A DNA stretch of 64,000 bases, from assembly GCA_934636865.1 (NCBI GenBank), contig CAKUBI010000002.1, forward strand, positions 1 through 64,000, in the 5' to 3' direction. The notes beneath the pieces were generated by a model that saw only the letters and a list, made by a program, of their open reading frames with translations, did not search any database and was not told the DNA's origin. The position numbers and the translations under genes are program-made. Each line of letters opens with the position of its first letter. The first letter of the stretch is position 1. Below, piece by piece: positions 44,496 through 52,100 of this stretch. The stretch is from an uncultured Oscillospiraceae bacterium. Its GTDB lineage: Bacteria; Bacillota; Clostridia; Oscillospirales; Oscillospiraceae.

Positions 44496-47003
44496 ATGAA
44501 GTACGATTTCGCAGCCATTGAAAAGAAATGGCAGGACAAGTGGGAGCAGGAAAAGCCCTACGCCGCTGTCACGGGCGATCCGCGCCCCAAGTTCTACGGC
44601 CTGATCGAGTTCCCGTACCCCTCCGCCGCGGGCCTGCACGTCGGCCATCCGCGCCCGTTCACGGCGATGGACATCATCTGCCGCAAAAAGCGCATGCAGG
44701 GCTACAATGTCCTCAACCCCATCGGCTTTGACGCCTTCGGCCTGCCGACGGAGAACTTCGCCATCAAGAACCACATCCACCCCTCCATCATCACCCAGCA
44801 GAACATCAAAAACTTCACCCGCCAGCTCAAGATGCTCGGCTACGGCTTCGACTGGGACCGCGTCGTGGACACGACCGACCCGCAGTACTACAAGTGGACG
44901 CAGTGGATCTTTTTGCAGATGTTCAAGCATGACCTCGCCTACAAGACCACGATGCCCGTCAACTGGTGCACGAGCTGCAAGTGCGTGCTGGCGAACGAGG
45001 AGGTCGTCGAGGGCGTGTGCGAGCGCTGCGGCGCGCCCGTCATCCGCAAGGAAAAATCCCAGTGGATGCTGCGCATCACGAAGTATGCCGACCGCCTGAT
45101 CGACGATCTGGACGATGTGGACTACATCGAGCGCGTAAAGACCCAGCAGCGCAACTGGATCGGCCGCTCCACCGGTACGGAGGTCACCTTCAAGACCAAC
45201 ACCGGCGACGATATCACCGTTTACACCACGCGCGTCGATACGCTTTTCGGCGTGTCGTACACGGTCATCTCTCCCGAGCATCCGCTGCTCAAAAAGTGGA
45301 AGGGCATCATCAAAAACTGGGACGAGGTCGAGGCCTATCAGGCCGCCGCGGCCCGCAAGAGCGATTTTGAGCGCGGTGAGCTCAACAAGGAAAAGACCGG
45401 CGTGCGCCTTGACGGCATCGAGGTCATCAACCCCGCCAACGGCGCGGTCGTGCCGATGTTCGTCTCCGATTATGTCCTCATGGGCTACGGCACCGGCATC
45501 GTCATGGGCGTTCCGGCCCACGACCAGCGCGACTGGGACTTCGCCACGGCCTTCGGCCTGCCCATCGTCGAGGTCGTCGAGGGCGGCGACGTGACAAAGG
45601 AGGCCTTCACGCTCAAGGATGATACCGGCATTATGGTAAACTCCGGCTTCCTCAACGGCATGACCGTCAAGGAGGCCATCCCCGCCATGAAGAAGTACGC
45701 CATCGAGCAGGGCTGGGGCAGGGAAAAGGTCAACTACAAGCTGCGCGACTGGGTCTTCTCCCGCCAGCGCTACTGGGGCGAGCCCATCCCCATCGTCAAC
45801 TGCCCGAAGTGCGGCTGGGTGCCCGTGCCCGAGGAGGAGCTGCCGCTCGTACTGCCGCAGGTGGAGAGCTACGAGCCGACCGACGACGGCGAGAGCCCCA
45901 TCTCCAAGATGACCGACTGGGTCAACACCAAGTGCCCCAGGTGCGGCGGCGACGCCAAGCGCGAGACGGACACCATGCCCCAGTGGGCCGGTTCCTCCTG
46001 GTACTTCCTGCGCTATATGGACCCGAAGAACGACAAAGCGCTCGTCTCGCCCGAGGCCGAGCAGTACTGGGGCCCCGTGGACTGGTACAACGGCGGCATG
46101 GAGCACACCACGCTGCACCTGCTCTACTCCCGCTTCTGGCATAAGTTCCTTTACGATATCGGCGTGGTGCACACGAAGGAGCCCTACGCCAAGCGCACGA
46201 GCCACGGCATGATCCTGGGCCAGAACCCGCACTATGTCGGCAGCGTCTCCACGCAGGAGGAGAAGGATGCGCTGATCGCCAAGTACGGCAATCAGGCGCT
46301 GCGTCCGGCGGTCAAGATGTCCAAGTCCCTCGGCAACGTCGTCAACCCCGACGATGTGGTCAAGGCCTACGGCGCGGATACGATGCGCCTTTATATCATG
46401 TTCATCGGCGACTTTGAAAAGGTCGCGACCTGGTCCGACGACGCCGTCAAGGGCTGCAAGCGCTTCTTGGACCGCGTGTGGAACCTTGCCGATCAGGCGA
46501 CAGAGGAGAAGGGCGTTTCCGAGAAGAACGCGCCCATCGTCCACAAGACGATCAAGAAGGTCACGGACGATATTGACACGCTGAAGATGAACACCGCCAT
46601 CGCGGCGCTCATGGCCATGGTCAACGAGTTCTACGCGAACGGCCTGAGCCGCGGCGACCTCGAGGTGCTGCTGCTCATGCTCTCTCCCTTCGCCCCCCAC
46701 ATGGTCGAGGAGCTCTGGGAGCAGAAGGGCTTTGCCGCCGAACACGAGGGCAGGATGGCCATGCAGTGCGCGTGGCCCGAGTACGACGAGAGCAAGACCG
46801 TCGCTTCCTCCGTTGAGATGGCGGTGCAGGTGGGCGGCAAGCTCAAGGGCACCATCACCGTTCCCGTGGACAGCGATCAGGACACCGTCGTTGCTGCGGC
46901 GAAGGAGAACGAAAAGGTTGCCAAGGCCCTCGCCGGGATGCAGATCGTCAAGGTCATTCACGTCAAGAACAAGCTCGTCAACCTGATCGCGAAGCCCTGC
47001 TGA
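44496..47003 (+). CDS. leuS: Leucyl-tRNA synthetase
   Basis: 835 residues, class I synthetase that charges tRNA-Leu and edits mischarged residues. The HIGH motif is HVGH at 48-51, preceded by FPYPSAAGL. A zinc-type knuckle appears as CTSCKCV and CERCGAP. The editing domain includes TRVDTLFGVSYTVISPEHPL. KMSKS is intact near residue 607 (VKMSKSLGNVVNPDDVV). The C-terminal anticodon domain closes with IVKVIHVKNKLVNLIA. Controlled by the upstream T-box. AAAGGAG site before the ATG. Confidence 0.97.
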   Translation: MKYDFAAIEKKWQDKWEQEKPYAAVTGDPRPKFYGLIEFPYPSAAGLHVGHPRPFTAMDIICRKKRMQGYNVLNPIGFDAFGLPTENFAIKNHIHPSIITQQNIKNFTRQLKMLGYGFDWDRVVDTTDPQYYKWTQWIFLQMFKHDLAYKTTMPVNWCTSCKCVLANEEVVEGVCERCGAPVIRKEKSQWMLRITKYADRLIDDLDDVDYIERVKTQQRNWIGRSTGTEVTFKTNTGDDITVYTTRVDTLFGVSYTVISPEHPLLKKWKGIIKNWDEVEAYQAAAARKSDFERGELNKEKTGVRLDGIEVINPANGAVVPMFVSDYVLMGYGTGIVMGVPAHDQRDWDFATAFGLPIVEVVEGGDVTKEAFTLKDDTGIMVNSGFLNGMTVKEAIPAMKKYAIEQGWGREKVNYKLRDWVFSRQRYWGEPIPIVNCPKCGWVPVPEEELPLVLPQVESYEPTDDGESPISKMTDWVNTKCPRCGGDAKRETDTMPQWAGSSWYFLRYMDPKNDKALVSPEAEQYWGPVDWYNGGMEHTTLHLLYSRFWHKFLYDIGVVHTKEPYAKRTSHGMILGQNPHYVGSVSTQEEKDALIAKYGNQALRPAVKMSKSLGNVVNPDDVVKAYGADTMRLYIMFIGDFEKVATWSDDAVKGCKRFLDRVWNLADQATEEKGVSEKNAPIVHKTIKKVTDDIDTLKMNTAIAALMAMVNEFYANGLSRGDLEVLLLMLSPFAPHMVEELWEQKGFAAEHEGRMAMQCAWPEYDESKTVASSVEMAVQVGGKLKGTITVPVDSDQDTVVAAAKENEKVAKALAGMQIVKVIHVKNKLVNLIAKPC

Positions 47004-47044
47004 GCAAAATTTCGGACTTTTTTCAAAATATGAGGAAAAGCTTA

Positions 47045-47073
47045 TTGACAAGCCGTGATTTTTCTCATATAAT
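47045..47073 (+). promoter_or_regulatory. Promoter of rpsU
   Basis: A perfect consensus: -35 TTGACA (47045-47050), a 17-bp spacer, -10 TATAAT (47068-47073). The 75-base leader ends in AGGGAGGG before the start. Confidence 0.9.
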
Positions 47074-47151
47074 ACCACCGTTAGTCATGTAAGTGACTCT
47101 TAAAGAGCGCCCAGGATCAAGCCGGGTGTATCGGAGGGAGGGAAAACATAA

Positions 47152-47337
47152 ATGTCCGAGATCCATGTCAAGGAAGGCGAATCTCTCGACAGCGCGCTCA
47201 AGCGCTTCAAGAGAAGCTGCGCCAAGGCCGGTATCGTGGCGGAGGTCCGCAAGAGAGAGTGCTATGAGAGCCCCAGTGTCAAGCGCCGCAAGAAGAGCGA
47301 GGCTGCCCGTAAGAACCGCAACAAGCGTTACTACTAA
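47152..47337 (+). CDS. rpsU: 30S ribosomal protein S21
   Basis: 61 residues, basic. [20 protein letters not shown] and [20 protein letters not shown] are diagnostic; the Lys/Arg tail is normal. Monocistronic with a consensus promoter and a strong terminator. Confidence 0.97.
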   Translation: MSEIHVKEGESLDSALKRFKRSCAKAGIVAEVRKRECYESPSVKRRKKSEAARKNRNKRYY

Positions 47338-47340
47338 GAT

Positions 47341-47379
47341 AAAAAGAGACCCATCACCGCGGTGATGGGTCTCTTTTTT
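47341..47379 (+). terminator. Terminator of rpsU
   Basis: AAAAGAGACCCATCACCG and CGGTGATGGGTCTCTTTTTT form a long perfect stem with almost no loop, ending in a T run. It can also serve the convergent gene. Confidence 0.9.
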
Positions 47380-47389
47380 CTTTGCTGCG

Positions 47390-48151
47390 CTATCGCGCGC
47401 TCAGCGCGGGCAGAAGGTCAGCGACCTCGGGGTACATCACGAACGCTTCCTGAATGCCGAGGCGCTGGGCGAGGACGCATTTCCGGCGCAGCGTTTCCGC
47501 GTCGTCAAAAAGGACGAAGTGCGCGCGGCCCTCTTCGCTGTAGGTAAAGTAATTGGCAGCGAGCTCGCGGGAATAATAGACGGAGGAGGCGTGCTTCTGC
47601 CGCAGGGCGAGCAGCGCTTCATGCGTCAGCGGCGCGCCGCAGCCCGAGGGGCAGGGGAGCGGAAAGTCCATCTGCACGCGCTCTAAGTCGAGCGCAAGGC
47701 GCTCGGGGCCGTGGCGGTTGACGGCGCCCTCTAAAAGCGTGCGGAGCGAGCCGCCGGAAACGGCGGTCCCGGCAAGCAGCACCGCGCCCTCGGCCGGGAG
47801 GGAGCAGGGGCAGTATAAACGCAGCCCCTGCGCGTTCAGGCAGCGCGCAAGGCGGCCTAAAAACGCGGGACGGTCAGAGCAGGGCGCGCCGTCAAAGTCC
47901 GCCAGAACGCCGCGCAGGCGGTTTTTGACGCATTCCGCGGCGATGGCATGGCAGAGCGCGTCAGGACGCTGGATGCTCCCGGCGCAGCGGTCGCTCAGTC
48001 CCATGAGCGCGCCGCGGGGCGGATGGACCGCGCCGCAGCGCGTCAGGCAGCCGCCCGGACCGACGGCGTAGGCCATGAGGGCGAGCGGCAGCGCCGGCGG
48101 CGAGGGGAGCTGCGCGAGCGCGCCGGGCGTGATGGCGAGGTAGGTGGTCAG
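47390..48151 (-). CDS. GH18-like TIM-barrel protein, non-canonical start
   Basis: About 253 residues. The segments GVLADFDGAPCSDRPAF and the ending FVLFDDAETLRRKCVLAQRLGIQEAFVM resemble the strand-4 DxxD-like region and the last strand of chitinase-like (GH18) barrels, but the classic DxxDxE is not intact, so this is a guess. No signal peptide is obvious. No ATG, GTG or TTG lies near the ribosome site AAGGGGG; a CTG at 48151 fits seven bases downstream. An ATG at 48076 lacks a site. Divergent from yqeG. I cannot assign a function. Confidence 0.55.
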   Translation of the reverse strand: MTTYLAITPGALAQLPSPPALPLALMAYAVGPGGCLTRCGAVHPPRGALMGLSDRCAGSIQRPDALCHAIAAECVKNRLRGVLADFDGAPCSDRPAFLGRLARCLNAQGLRLYCPCSLPAEGAVLLAGTAVSGGSLRTLLEGAVNRHGPERLALDLERVQMDFPLPCPSGCGAPLTHEALLALRQKHASSVYYSRELAANYFTYSEEGRAHFVLFDDAETLRRKCVLAQRLGIQEAFVMYPEVADLLPALSAR

Positions 48152-48163
48152 AACGATTCCCCC

Positions 48164-48192
48164 TTGTGGAAAGCGCGCAAAGCGCGTATAAT
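48164..48192 (+). promoter_or_regulatory. Promoter of yqeG
   Basis: -35 TTGTGG (48164-48169), a 17-bp spacer, a perfect -10 TATAAT (48187-48192). The same AT-rich core (TATTATAC) also reads as a -10 on the minus strand for the GH18-like gene. Confidence 0.65.
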
Positions 48193-48226
48193 AACTGCAA
48201 CAGATTATGCGTGATGGGAGACCGGT

Positions 48227-48754
48227 ATGCTCAGTTTGCTTTGCCCGCAGTGGGTGTTTGACGATTATACGGCCGTGACGGCGGCATTCCTGAAAGAGCG
48301 CGGCGTGAAGCTGCTGCTCTCGGACCTCGACTTTACGCTGGCGCCGAAAAAGCAGAAGGAGCCGGACGCGGCGCTCAAGCGGTGGATCGATTCGCTGCGT
48401 GCAGGCGGGATCGAGTTTGCCATCCTGTCGAATAACCGCAGCGGCGAGCGCGTAGAGCGCTTCTGTAAGCCGCTTGGCATCGGCTATGTCGGCCACGCGG
48501 GCAAGCCCGGCACGCGCGGCTTCCGCGAAGCGCTGGCACGCTACGGCGTGACGGCGGAGGAGACGGCGATGCTCGGTGACAAGCTGCTCACCGACACGCT
48601 CGGCGCGCGCCGCAGCGGCGTGCTGATGCTCATGGTCGAGCCGAAGGGCGGGCCGGACGGCGCATGGAACCGCGTGCTGCACGCCCTGCAGCAGCCGTTC
48701 AAGGCGGCGAGCGCGCACGATATGCGCGCCAGGGCTGAAAATTTGCGAAAATAA
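48227..48754 (+). CDS. yqeG: YqeG family HAD-IIIA phosphatase
   Basis: 175 residues. A HAD superfamily protein with motif I LLSDLDFTL (DxDxT kept; the usual N in DLDNTL is F here), motif II ILSNNRSGERV, Lys in AGKPGTRGF and motif IV MLGDKLLTDTLGA. YqeG is often linked to the ribosome-assembly GTPase YqeH in Firmicutes, but yqeH is not here. The ATG follows a GGGAGA site. Confidence 0.92.
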   Translation: MLSLLCPQWVFDDYTAVTAAFLKERGVKLLLSDLDFTLAPKKQKEPDAALKRWIDSLRAGGIEFAILSNNRSGERVERFCKPLGIGYVGHAGKPGTRGFREALARYGVTAEETAMLGDKLLTDTLGARRSGVLMLMVEPKGGPDGAWNRVLHALQQPFKAASAHDMRARAENLRK

Positions 48755-48774
48755 CGGGCAAGATCAAGAAAAAT

Positions 48775-48803
48775 GCTTGCAATGGCGCGCTGTATGCGAT
48801 AAA
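48775..48803 (+). promoter_or_regulatory. Promoter of efp
   Basis: -35 TTGCAA (48775-48780), a 17-bp spacer, -10 TAAAAT (48798-48803). Confidence 0.75.
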
Positions 48804-48880
48804 ATACCATAGGTTAAAACCGACGCTTTGTGAATTTGAGGATAGCGATAGTATCCTCGGGAATACAGGAGGAAATAGTT

Positions 48881-49447
48881 ATGGCAACGATTACCGCTGG
48901 TGAATTCAGAAACGGTAAAGTATTTGAGATGGACGGCAAGTATTATCAGGTCGTCGAATTCCAGCATGTCAAGCCCGGCAAGGGCGCTGCTTTCGTGCGC
49001 ACCAAGATGAAGAACGTCGTTACCGGCGGCGTGACCGAAACTTCTTTCAACCCCACCGCCAAGTTCGAGGAAGTCGCCATCGAGCGCAAGAACATGGAGT
49101 ACAGCTACAACGACGGCGATCTGTACTACTTCATGGATCAGGAGACCTACGATATGGTCCCGCTGAACCGTGACATGCTCGGCGACGCGTTCCGCTTCGT
49201 CAAGGAGAACACCGTCTGCATGATCCTGTCCATCAAGGGCAACGTCTTCGGCGTTGAGCCCCCCAACTTCGTTGATCTCGTCATCACCGACACTGAGCCG
49301 GGCCTTGCCGGCAACACCGCGACCAACACCCTCAAGCCCGCCACCCTCGAGACCGGTGCGGAGATCAAGGTGCCCCTGTTTATCAACATCGGCGACAAGA
49401 TCCAGATCGACACCCGTACGGGCGAGTATATCGGCCGCGCCAAGTAA
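48881..49447 (+). CDS. efp: Elongation factor P
   Basis: 188 residues. Relieves ribosome stalling at proline runs. The N-terminal [19 protein letters not shown] and the tip loop [11 protein letters not shown] carry Lys-34, the position that is modified in other bacteria. Domain III ends [24 protein letters not shown]. The ATG at 48881 has AGGAGG upstream; a longer frame to 48830 is unlike the family. The substrate need is real: the LCP tail and other proteins here are Pro-rich. Confidence 0.97.
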   Translation: MATITAGEFRNGKVFEMDGKYYQVVEFQHVKPGKGAAFVRTKMKNVVTGGVTETSFNPTAKFEEVAIERKNMEYSYNDGDLYYFMDQETYDMVPLNRDMLGDAFRFVKENTVCMILSIKGNVFGVEPPNFVDLVITDTEPGLAGNTATNTLKPATLETGAEIKVPLFINIGDKIQIDTRTGEYIGRAK

Positions 49448-49505
49448 GCTTTACAGCAGACAGTAACAGGAGATCGTAGTTCCGGATATCGAAAGGAGTA
49501 TTACG

Positions 49506-49934
49506 ATGGGTATTTCTGAAAAAGTTGCATATCTCAAGGGCCTGATGGAAGGCATGAACCTTGACGAGAATTCCAACGAGGGCAAGCTCTTCCGCGCGAT
49601 CGCGGACGTTCTTGACGAGATCGCCCTCGAGGTCGAGGACCTGACCGACGAGGTCATGGAGCTCGGCGACGGGCTGGACGTCATCAGCGACGATCTGAGC
49701 GACGTGGAGGATGTTGTCTACGATGAGGATGACCTCGACGAGCTCGACGAAGAGGATGACGAGGATGAGGACGACGAGGAGGAGTGCTACGCCACGACCT
49801 GCCCCGAGTGCGAGGAAGAAATCTTCTTCGACGATTCTGTCCTCGAGGACGGCAAGGTCGAGTGCCCCAACTGCGGCGCGACCCTCGAGTTCGACCCCGC
49901 CGACCTCGCCGACGAGGAAGAGAAGGACGACTAA
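49506..49934 (+). CDS. CD1247-like acidic zinc-ribbon protein
   Basis: 142 residues. The N-terminal helical part (ISEKVAYLKGLMEGMNLDENS) matches the CD1247 N-terminal domain of Clostridia. The middle is a run of Asp/Glu (about 70-96). The C-terminal zinc ribbon has CPECEEE and CPNCGATLEF. Role unknown; a conserved neighbour of efp in related genomes by my recollection. GAAAGGAG site before the ATG. Confidence 0.82.
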   Translation: MGISEKVAYLKGLMEGMNLDENSNEGKLFRAIADVLDEIALEVEDLTDEVMELGDGLDVISDDLSDVEDVVYDEDDLDELDEEDDEDEDDEEECYATTCPECEEEIFFDDSVLEDGKVECPNCGATLEFDPADLADEEEKDD

Positions 49935-49961
49935 AACCGTTCCATCCCGCTGAAAAAAGGG

Positions 49962-49998
49962 AAAGAGCCGCTCATTTTGACGATGAGCGGCTCTTTTT
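49962..49998 (+). terminator. Terminator after the CD1247-like gene
   Basis: AAAGAGCCGCTCAT and ATGAGCGGCTCTTTTT form a 14-bp stem around TTTGACG-type loop bases. Confidence 0.9.
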
Positions 49999-50014
49999 GT
50001 TTACAAATTCCCGG

Positions 50015-50043
50015 TTGTACGGCGCGCGAAAGCGTGGTAAACT
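50015..50043 (+). promoter_or_regulatory. Promoter of the NifX-thioredoxin operon
   Basis: -35 TTGTAC (50015-50020), a 17-bp spacer, -10 TAAACT (50038-50043). Confidence 0.6.
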
Positions 50044-50103
50044 ACCATTGGTAACATGCGGCGGCGTGCCGTCGGCACAATAGATCGAAAGGAAGAGTTT
50101 ACC

Positions 50104-50859
50104 ATGAAAATTGCCATCCCCTGTGAAAATGGCCAGGTGCTGCAGCACTTCGGCCATGCCACGGAGTTCAACATCTACAGCATCGAGGATATCAAGCCCA
50201 TCGAGAAGGAGAGCGTCCAATTTGACGACACCGACCACGAGAAGGTCGCAAACGGCCTGAAGGACAAGGGCGTGGACCTCATCATCTGCGGCAACATCGG
50301 CCCCGGTGCGCGCAGCGCGGTCGAAAACGCGCATATGGTGCTCTGCACCGGCGTTTCCGGCGACGCCGACCAGGCGGTCGATCGCTTCCTCGACGGCAGC
50401 CTGGAGCTGATGACCGGCGACAGCGGCGCGAGCGCGGGCGGCGGATGCAGCGCCTGCGGCGGCGGGTGCAGCAGCTGCGGCGGCGGCTGCGGCGGCTGCG
50501 GCGGAGCCCGCGAGCCGTATGTCGAGACGCGCACCTTTACCGACATCGTCACGCTGACGGAGCAGAACTTTGAGGACGAGGTGCTCAACGATCCGGGCCT
50601 GATCATTATCGATTTCTGGGCCGAGTGGTGCCATCCGTGCAAGATGTTTGCCCCAACCTTTGCCGAGCTGAACCGCGAGGAGGAGAAGATCAAGTTCTGC
50701 AAGGTCAACGTCGATGAGCAGCCGGGCCTTGCCACGATGTTCGGCATCGACTCCATCCCGACGCTCGCCGTCGTGCAGGACCGCCACACGCTCACCGGCA
50801 TGGTCGGCGTGCACGACAAGGCCGACGTCAAGGCAATGCTGGAGCAGTGCAAGGCATGA
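50104..50859 (+). CDS. NifX-like domain / Cys-rich linker / thioredoxin fusion
   Basis: 251 residues in three parts. Residues 1-105 are a dinitrogenase iron-molybdenum cofactor (NifX/NifB-C-terminal) domain: MKIAIPCENGQVLQHFGHA, ICGNIGPGARSAVENAHM. Residues 106-137 are a Gly/Cys linker with three CxxC units at 115/118, 122/125 and 129/132. Residues about 143-251 are a thioredoxin with active site WCHPCK (C176, C179) and cis-Pro 219. No nif genes are near, so a cofactor or iron-sulfur carrier and redox role is inferred. The ATG at 50104 has GGAAGAG upstream. Its stop overlaps the FTR-like gene (ATGA). Confidence 0.9.
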   Translation: MKIAIPCENGQVLQHFGHATEFNIYSIEDIKPIEKESVQFDDTDHEKVANGLKDKGVDLIICGNIGPGARSAVENAHMVLCTGVSGDADQAVDRFLDGSLELMTGDSGASAGGGCSACGGGCSSCGGGCGGCGGAREPYVETRTFTDIVTLTEQNFEDEVLNDPGLIIIDFWAEWCHPCKMFAPTFAELNREEEKIKFCKVNVDEQPGLATMFGIDSIPTLAVVQDRHTLTGMVGVHDKADVKAMLEQCKA

Positions 50860-51053
50860 AGATTCGCTTTAACGAGGATCAGGAGGTCGTCGCCCGCCTG
50901 CGCGCGGCGCTTTTGAAGCGCGACCTGCAATGCCCCTGCCGTTTCCAGAAAACGGAGGACAACATCTGCATGTGCAAAGAGTTCCGCGAGCAGATCGCGG
51001 ACCCGGAGTTCGAGGGCTACTGCCACTGCCGGCTCTACTACAAGGAAAAGTAA
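50856..51053 (+). CDS. Short ferredoxin-thioredoxin reductase catalytic-domain protein
   Basis: 65 residues. It holds the three Cys pairs of the FTR catalytic chain: CPC (26, 28), CMC (38, 40) and CHC (56, 58), with QCPCRF, MCKEFREQ and GYCHCRLYY. In plants the order CPC-x16-CPC-x8-CHC binds a 4Fe-4S cluster next to a disulfide; here the spacings are x9 and x15, and the second pair is CMC. It would pass electrons from ferredoxin to a thioredoxin. Coupled to the preceding thioredoxin fusion by ATGA, which is the natural partner. No variable FTR chain is seen. Confidence 0.87.
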   Translation: MKIRFNEDQEVVARLRAALLKRDLQCPCRFQKTEDNICMCKEFREQIADPEFEGYCHCRLYYKEK

Positions 51054-51058
51054 AAAAG

Positions 51059-51088
51059 AAAAGCACCGCCGCACGGCGGTGCTTTTTC
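51059..51088. terminator. Terminator between FTR-like gene and rluD-like gene
   Basis: AAGCACCGCC and GGCGGTGCTT form a 10-bp stem with a GCAC loop, with A and T runs on either side. Confidence 0.88.
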
Positions 51089-51971
51089 ATTCCATCAGGT
51101 GCTGCATGTCCTGCGGGATGGGCGCTGTAAAGTGCAATTCCTGTCCGGTGACGGGATGGGTGAACCACAGCTCATACGAGTGCAGGGCAGGGCGGGCGAT
51201 GAGAGATCGGTCCTCCGTGCCGTAGAGCCAGTCGCCCGCGAGGGGATAGCCGAGGTGGGCCATATGCACACGCAGCTGGTGCGTGCGGCCCGTTTCGGGG
51301 CGCAGGCGCAGGAGCGTGAAGCGGTCGTTTTTTTGCAGCACCTCGTATTCCGTGCGGCTCGGCAGGCCGTCCGCACGCACGCAGCGGCGGATAATGGAGC
51401 CGTCCGCGCGGCCGATGGGCGCGTCGATAACGCCGCGCCCGGGCGTGACCATCCCGACGGCGACGGCGCGGTACTCGCGCCGCAGCGCGTCCGAATGCAG
51501 CGCTCGGGCGAGGCGGTCGTGCACGTAGCCGCTCTTGGCCGCGATGAGAAGGCCGGAGGTCCCCTTGTCGAGCCGGCTGACAAAGTGCGGCACGCTGCCC
51601 TCGCCGAGGTAATTTGCGAGCATCGCGGCAAGGCTGGGGGCGGAACGGTCATCCGCCTTCGGGTGCATGGCGACGCCTGCACGCTTGCTGAGCACCAGCA
51701 GGTCCTCGTCCTCGTAGACGATGTCGGGCCTTGTCGCATCCTCGCAGAAAAGGTCCGCGCGCGGCGTGCGCTCGCTGAGCGCGACGCTGACGATGTCCCC
51801 CGCGCGGACGCGCGCGTTGACGTGCACGCTCTGCCCGTTTAAAAGGATGGCGTTCTCGCGCCACTTGAGACTTTTAAGCAGCGTGTAGGAGAGCTGCATC
51901 TCGCCGCGAAGGATGCCCTTGACCATGCGGCCCTCCTCCTCGGCGGTGACGGTATGGGTGAGCACACGCAT
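51087..51971 (-). CDS. RluA family pseudouridine synthase
   Basis: 294 residues. Converts uridines in rRNA or tRNA to pseudouridine. An S4-like N-terminal part (LLKSLKWRENAILLNGQSV) precedes the catalytic domain, with the catalytic Asp in VSRLDKGTSGLLI, and RPETGRTHQLRVHMAHLGYPLAGD. The exact site cannot be told. The ATG at 51971 has AAGGAGG upstream; an extension to 52013 is not supported. Confidence 0.94.
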   Translation of the reverse strand: MRVLTHTVTAEEEGRMVKGILRGEMQLSYTLLKSLKWRENAILLNGQSVHVNARVRAGDIVSVALSERTPRADLFCEDATRPDIVYEDEDLLVLSKRAGVAMHPKADDRSAPSLAAMLANYLGEGSVPHFVSRLDKGTSGLLIAAKSGYVHDRLARALHSDALRREYRAVAVGMVTPGRGVIDAPIGRADGSIIRRCVRADGLPSRTEYEVLQKNDRFTLLRLRPETGRTHQLRVHMAHLGYPLAGDWLYGTEDRSLIARPALHSYELWFTHPVTGQELHFTAPIPQDMQHLME

Positions 51972-52017
51972 GGCAAAGCCTCCTTCCGCATGTGAACGGC
52001 ACGAAAAATTCACACAT

Positions 52018-52050
52018 AGTATACCATCTTTCCGGGAAAAATGGTATACT
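52018..52050. promoter_or_regulatory. Inverted repeat in the rluA/glycosyltransferase divergent region
   Basis: AGTATACCAT (52018-52027) and ATGGTATACT (52041-52050) are perfect 10-bp inverted repeats 13 bases apart. Each arm holds a TATACT -10-like box facing outward, so it may be a back-to-back promoter pair or a regulator site. No good -35 boxes are visible. Confidence 0.45.
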
Positions 52051-52100
52051 GAAATCCACTTCGGCGCTGCCGGAAAATAGCTTTTCAGGAGGGCAATGGC

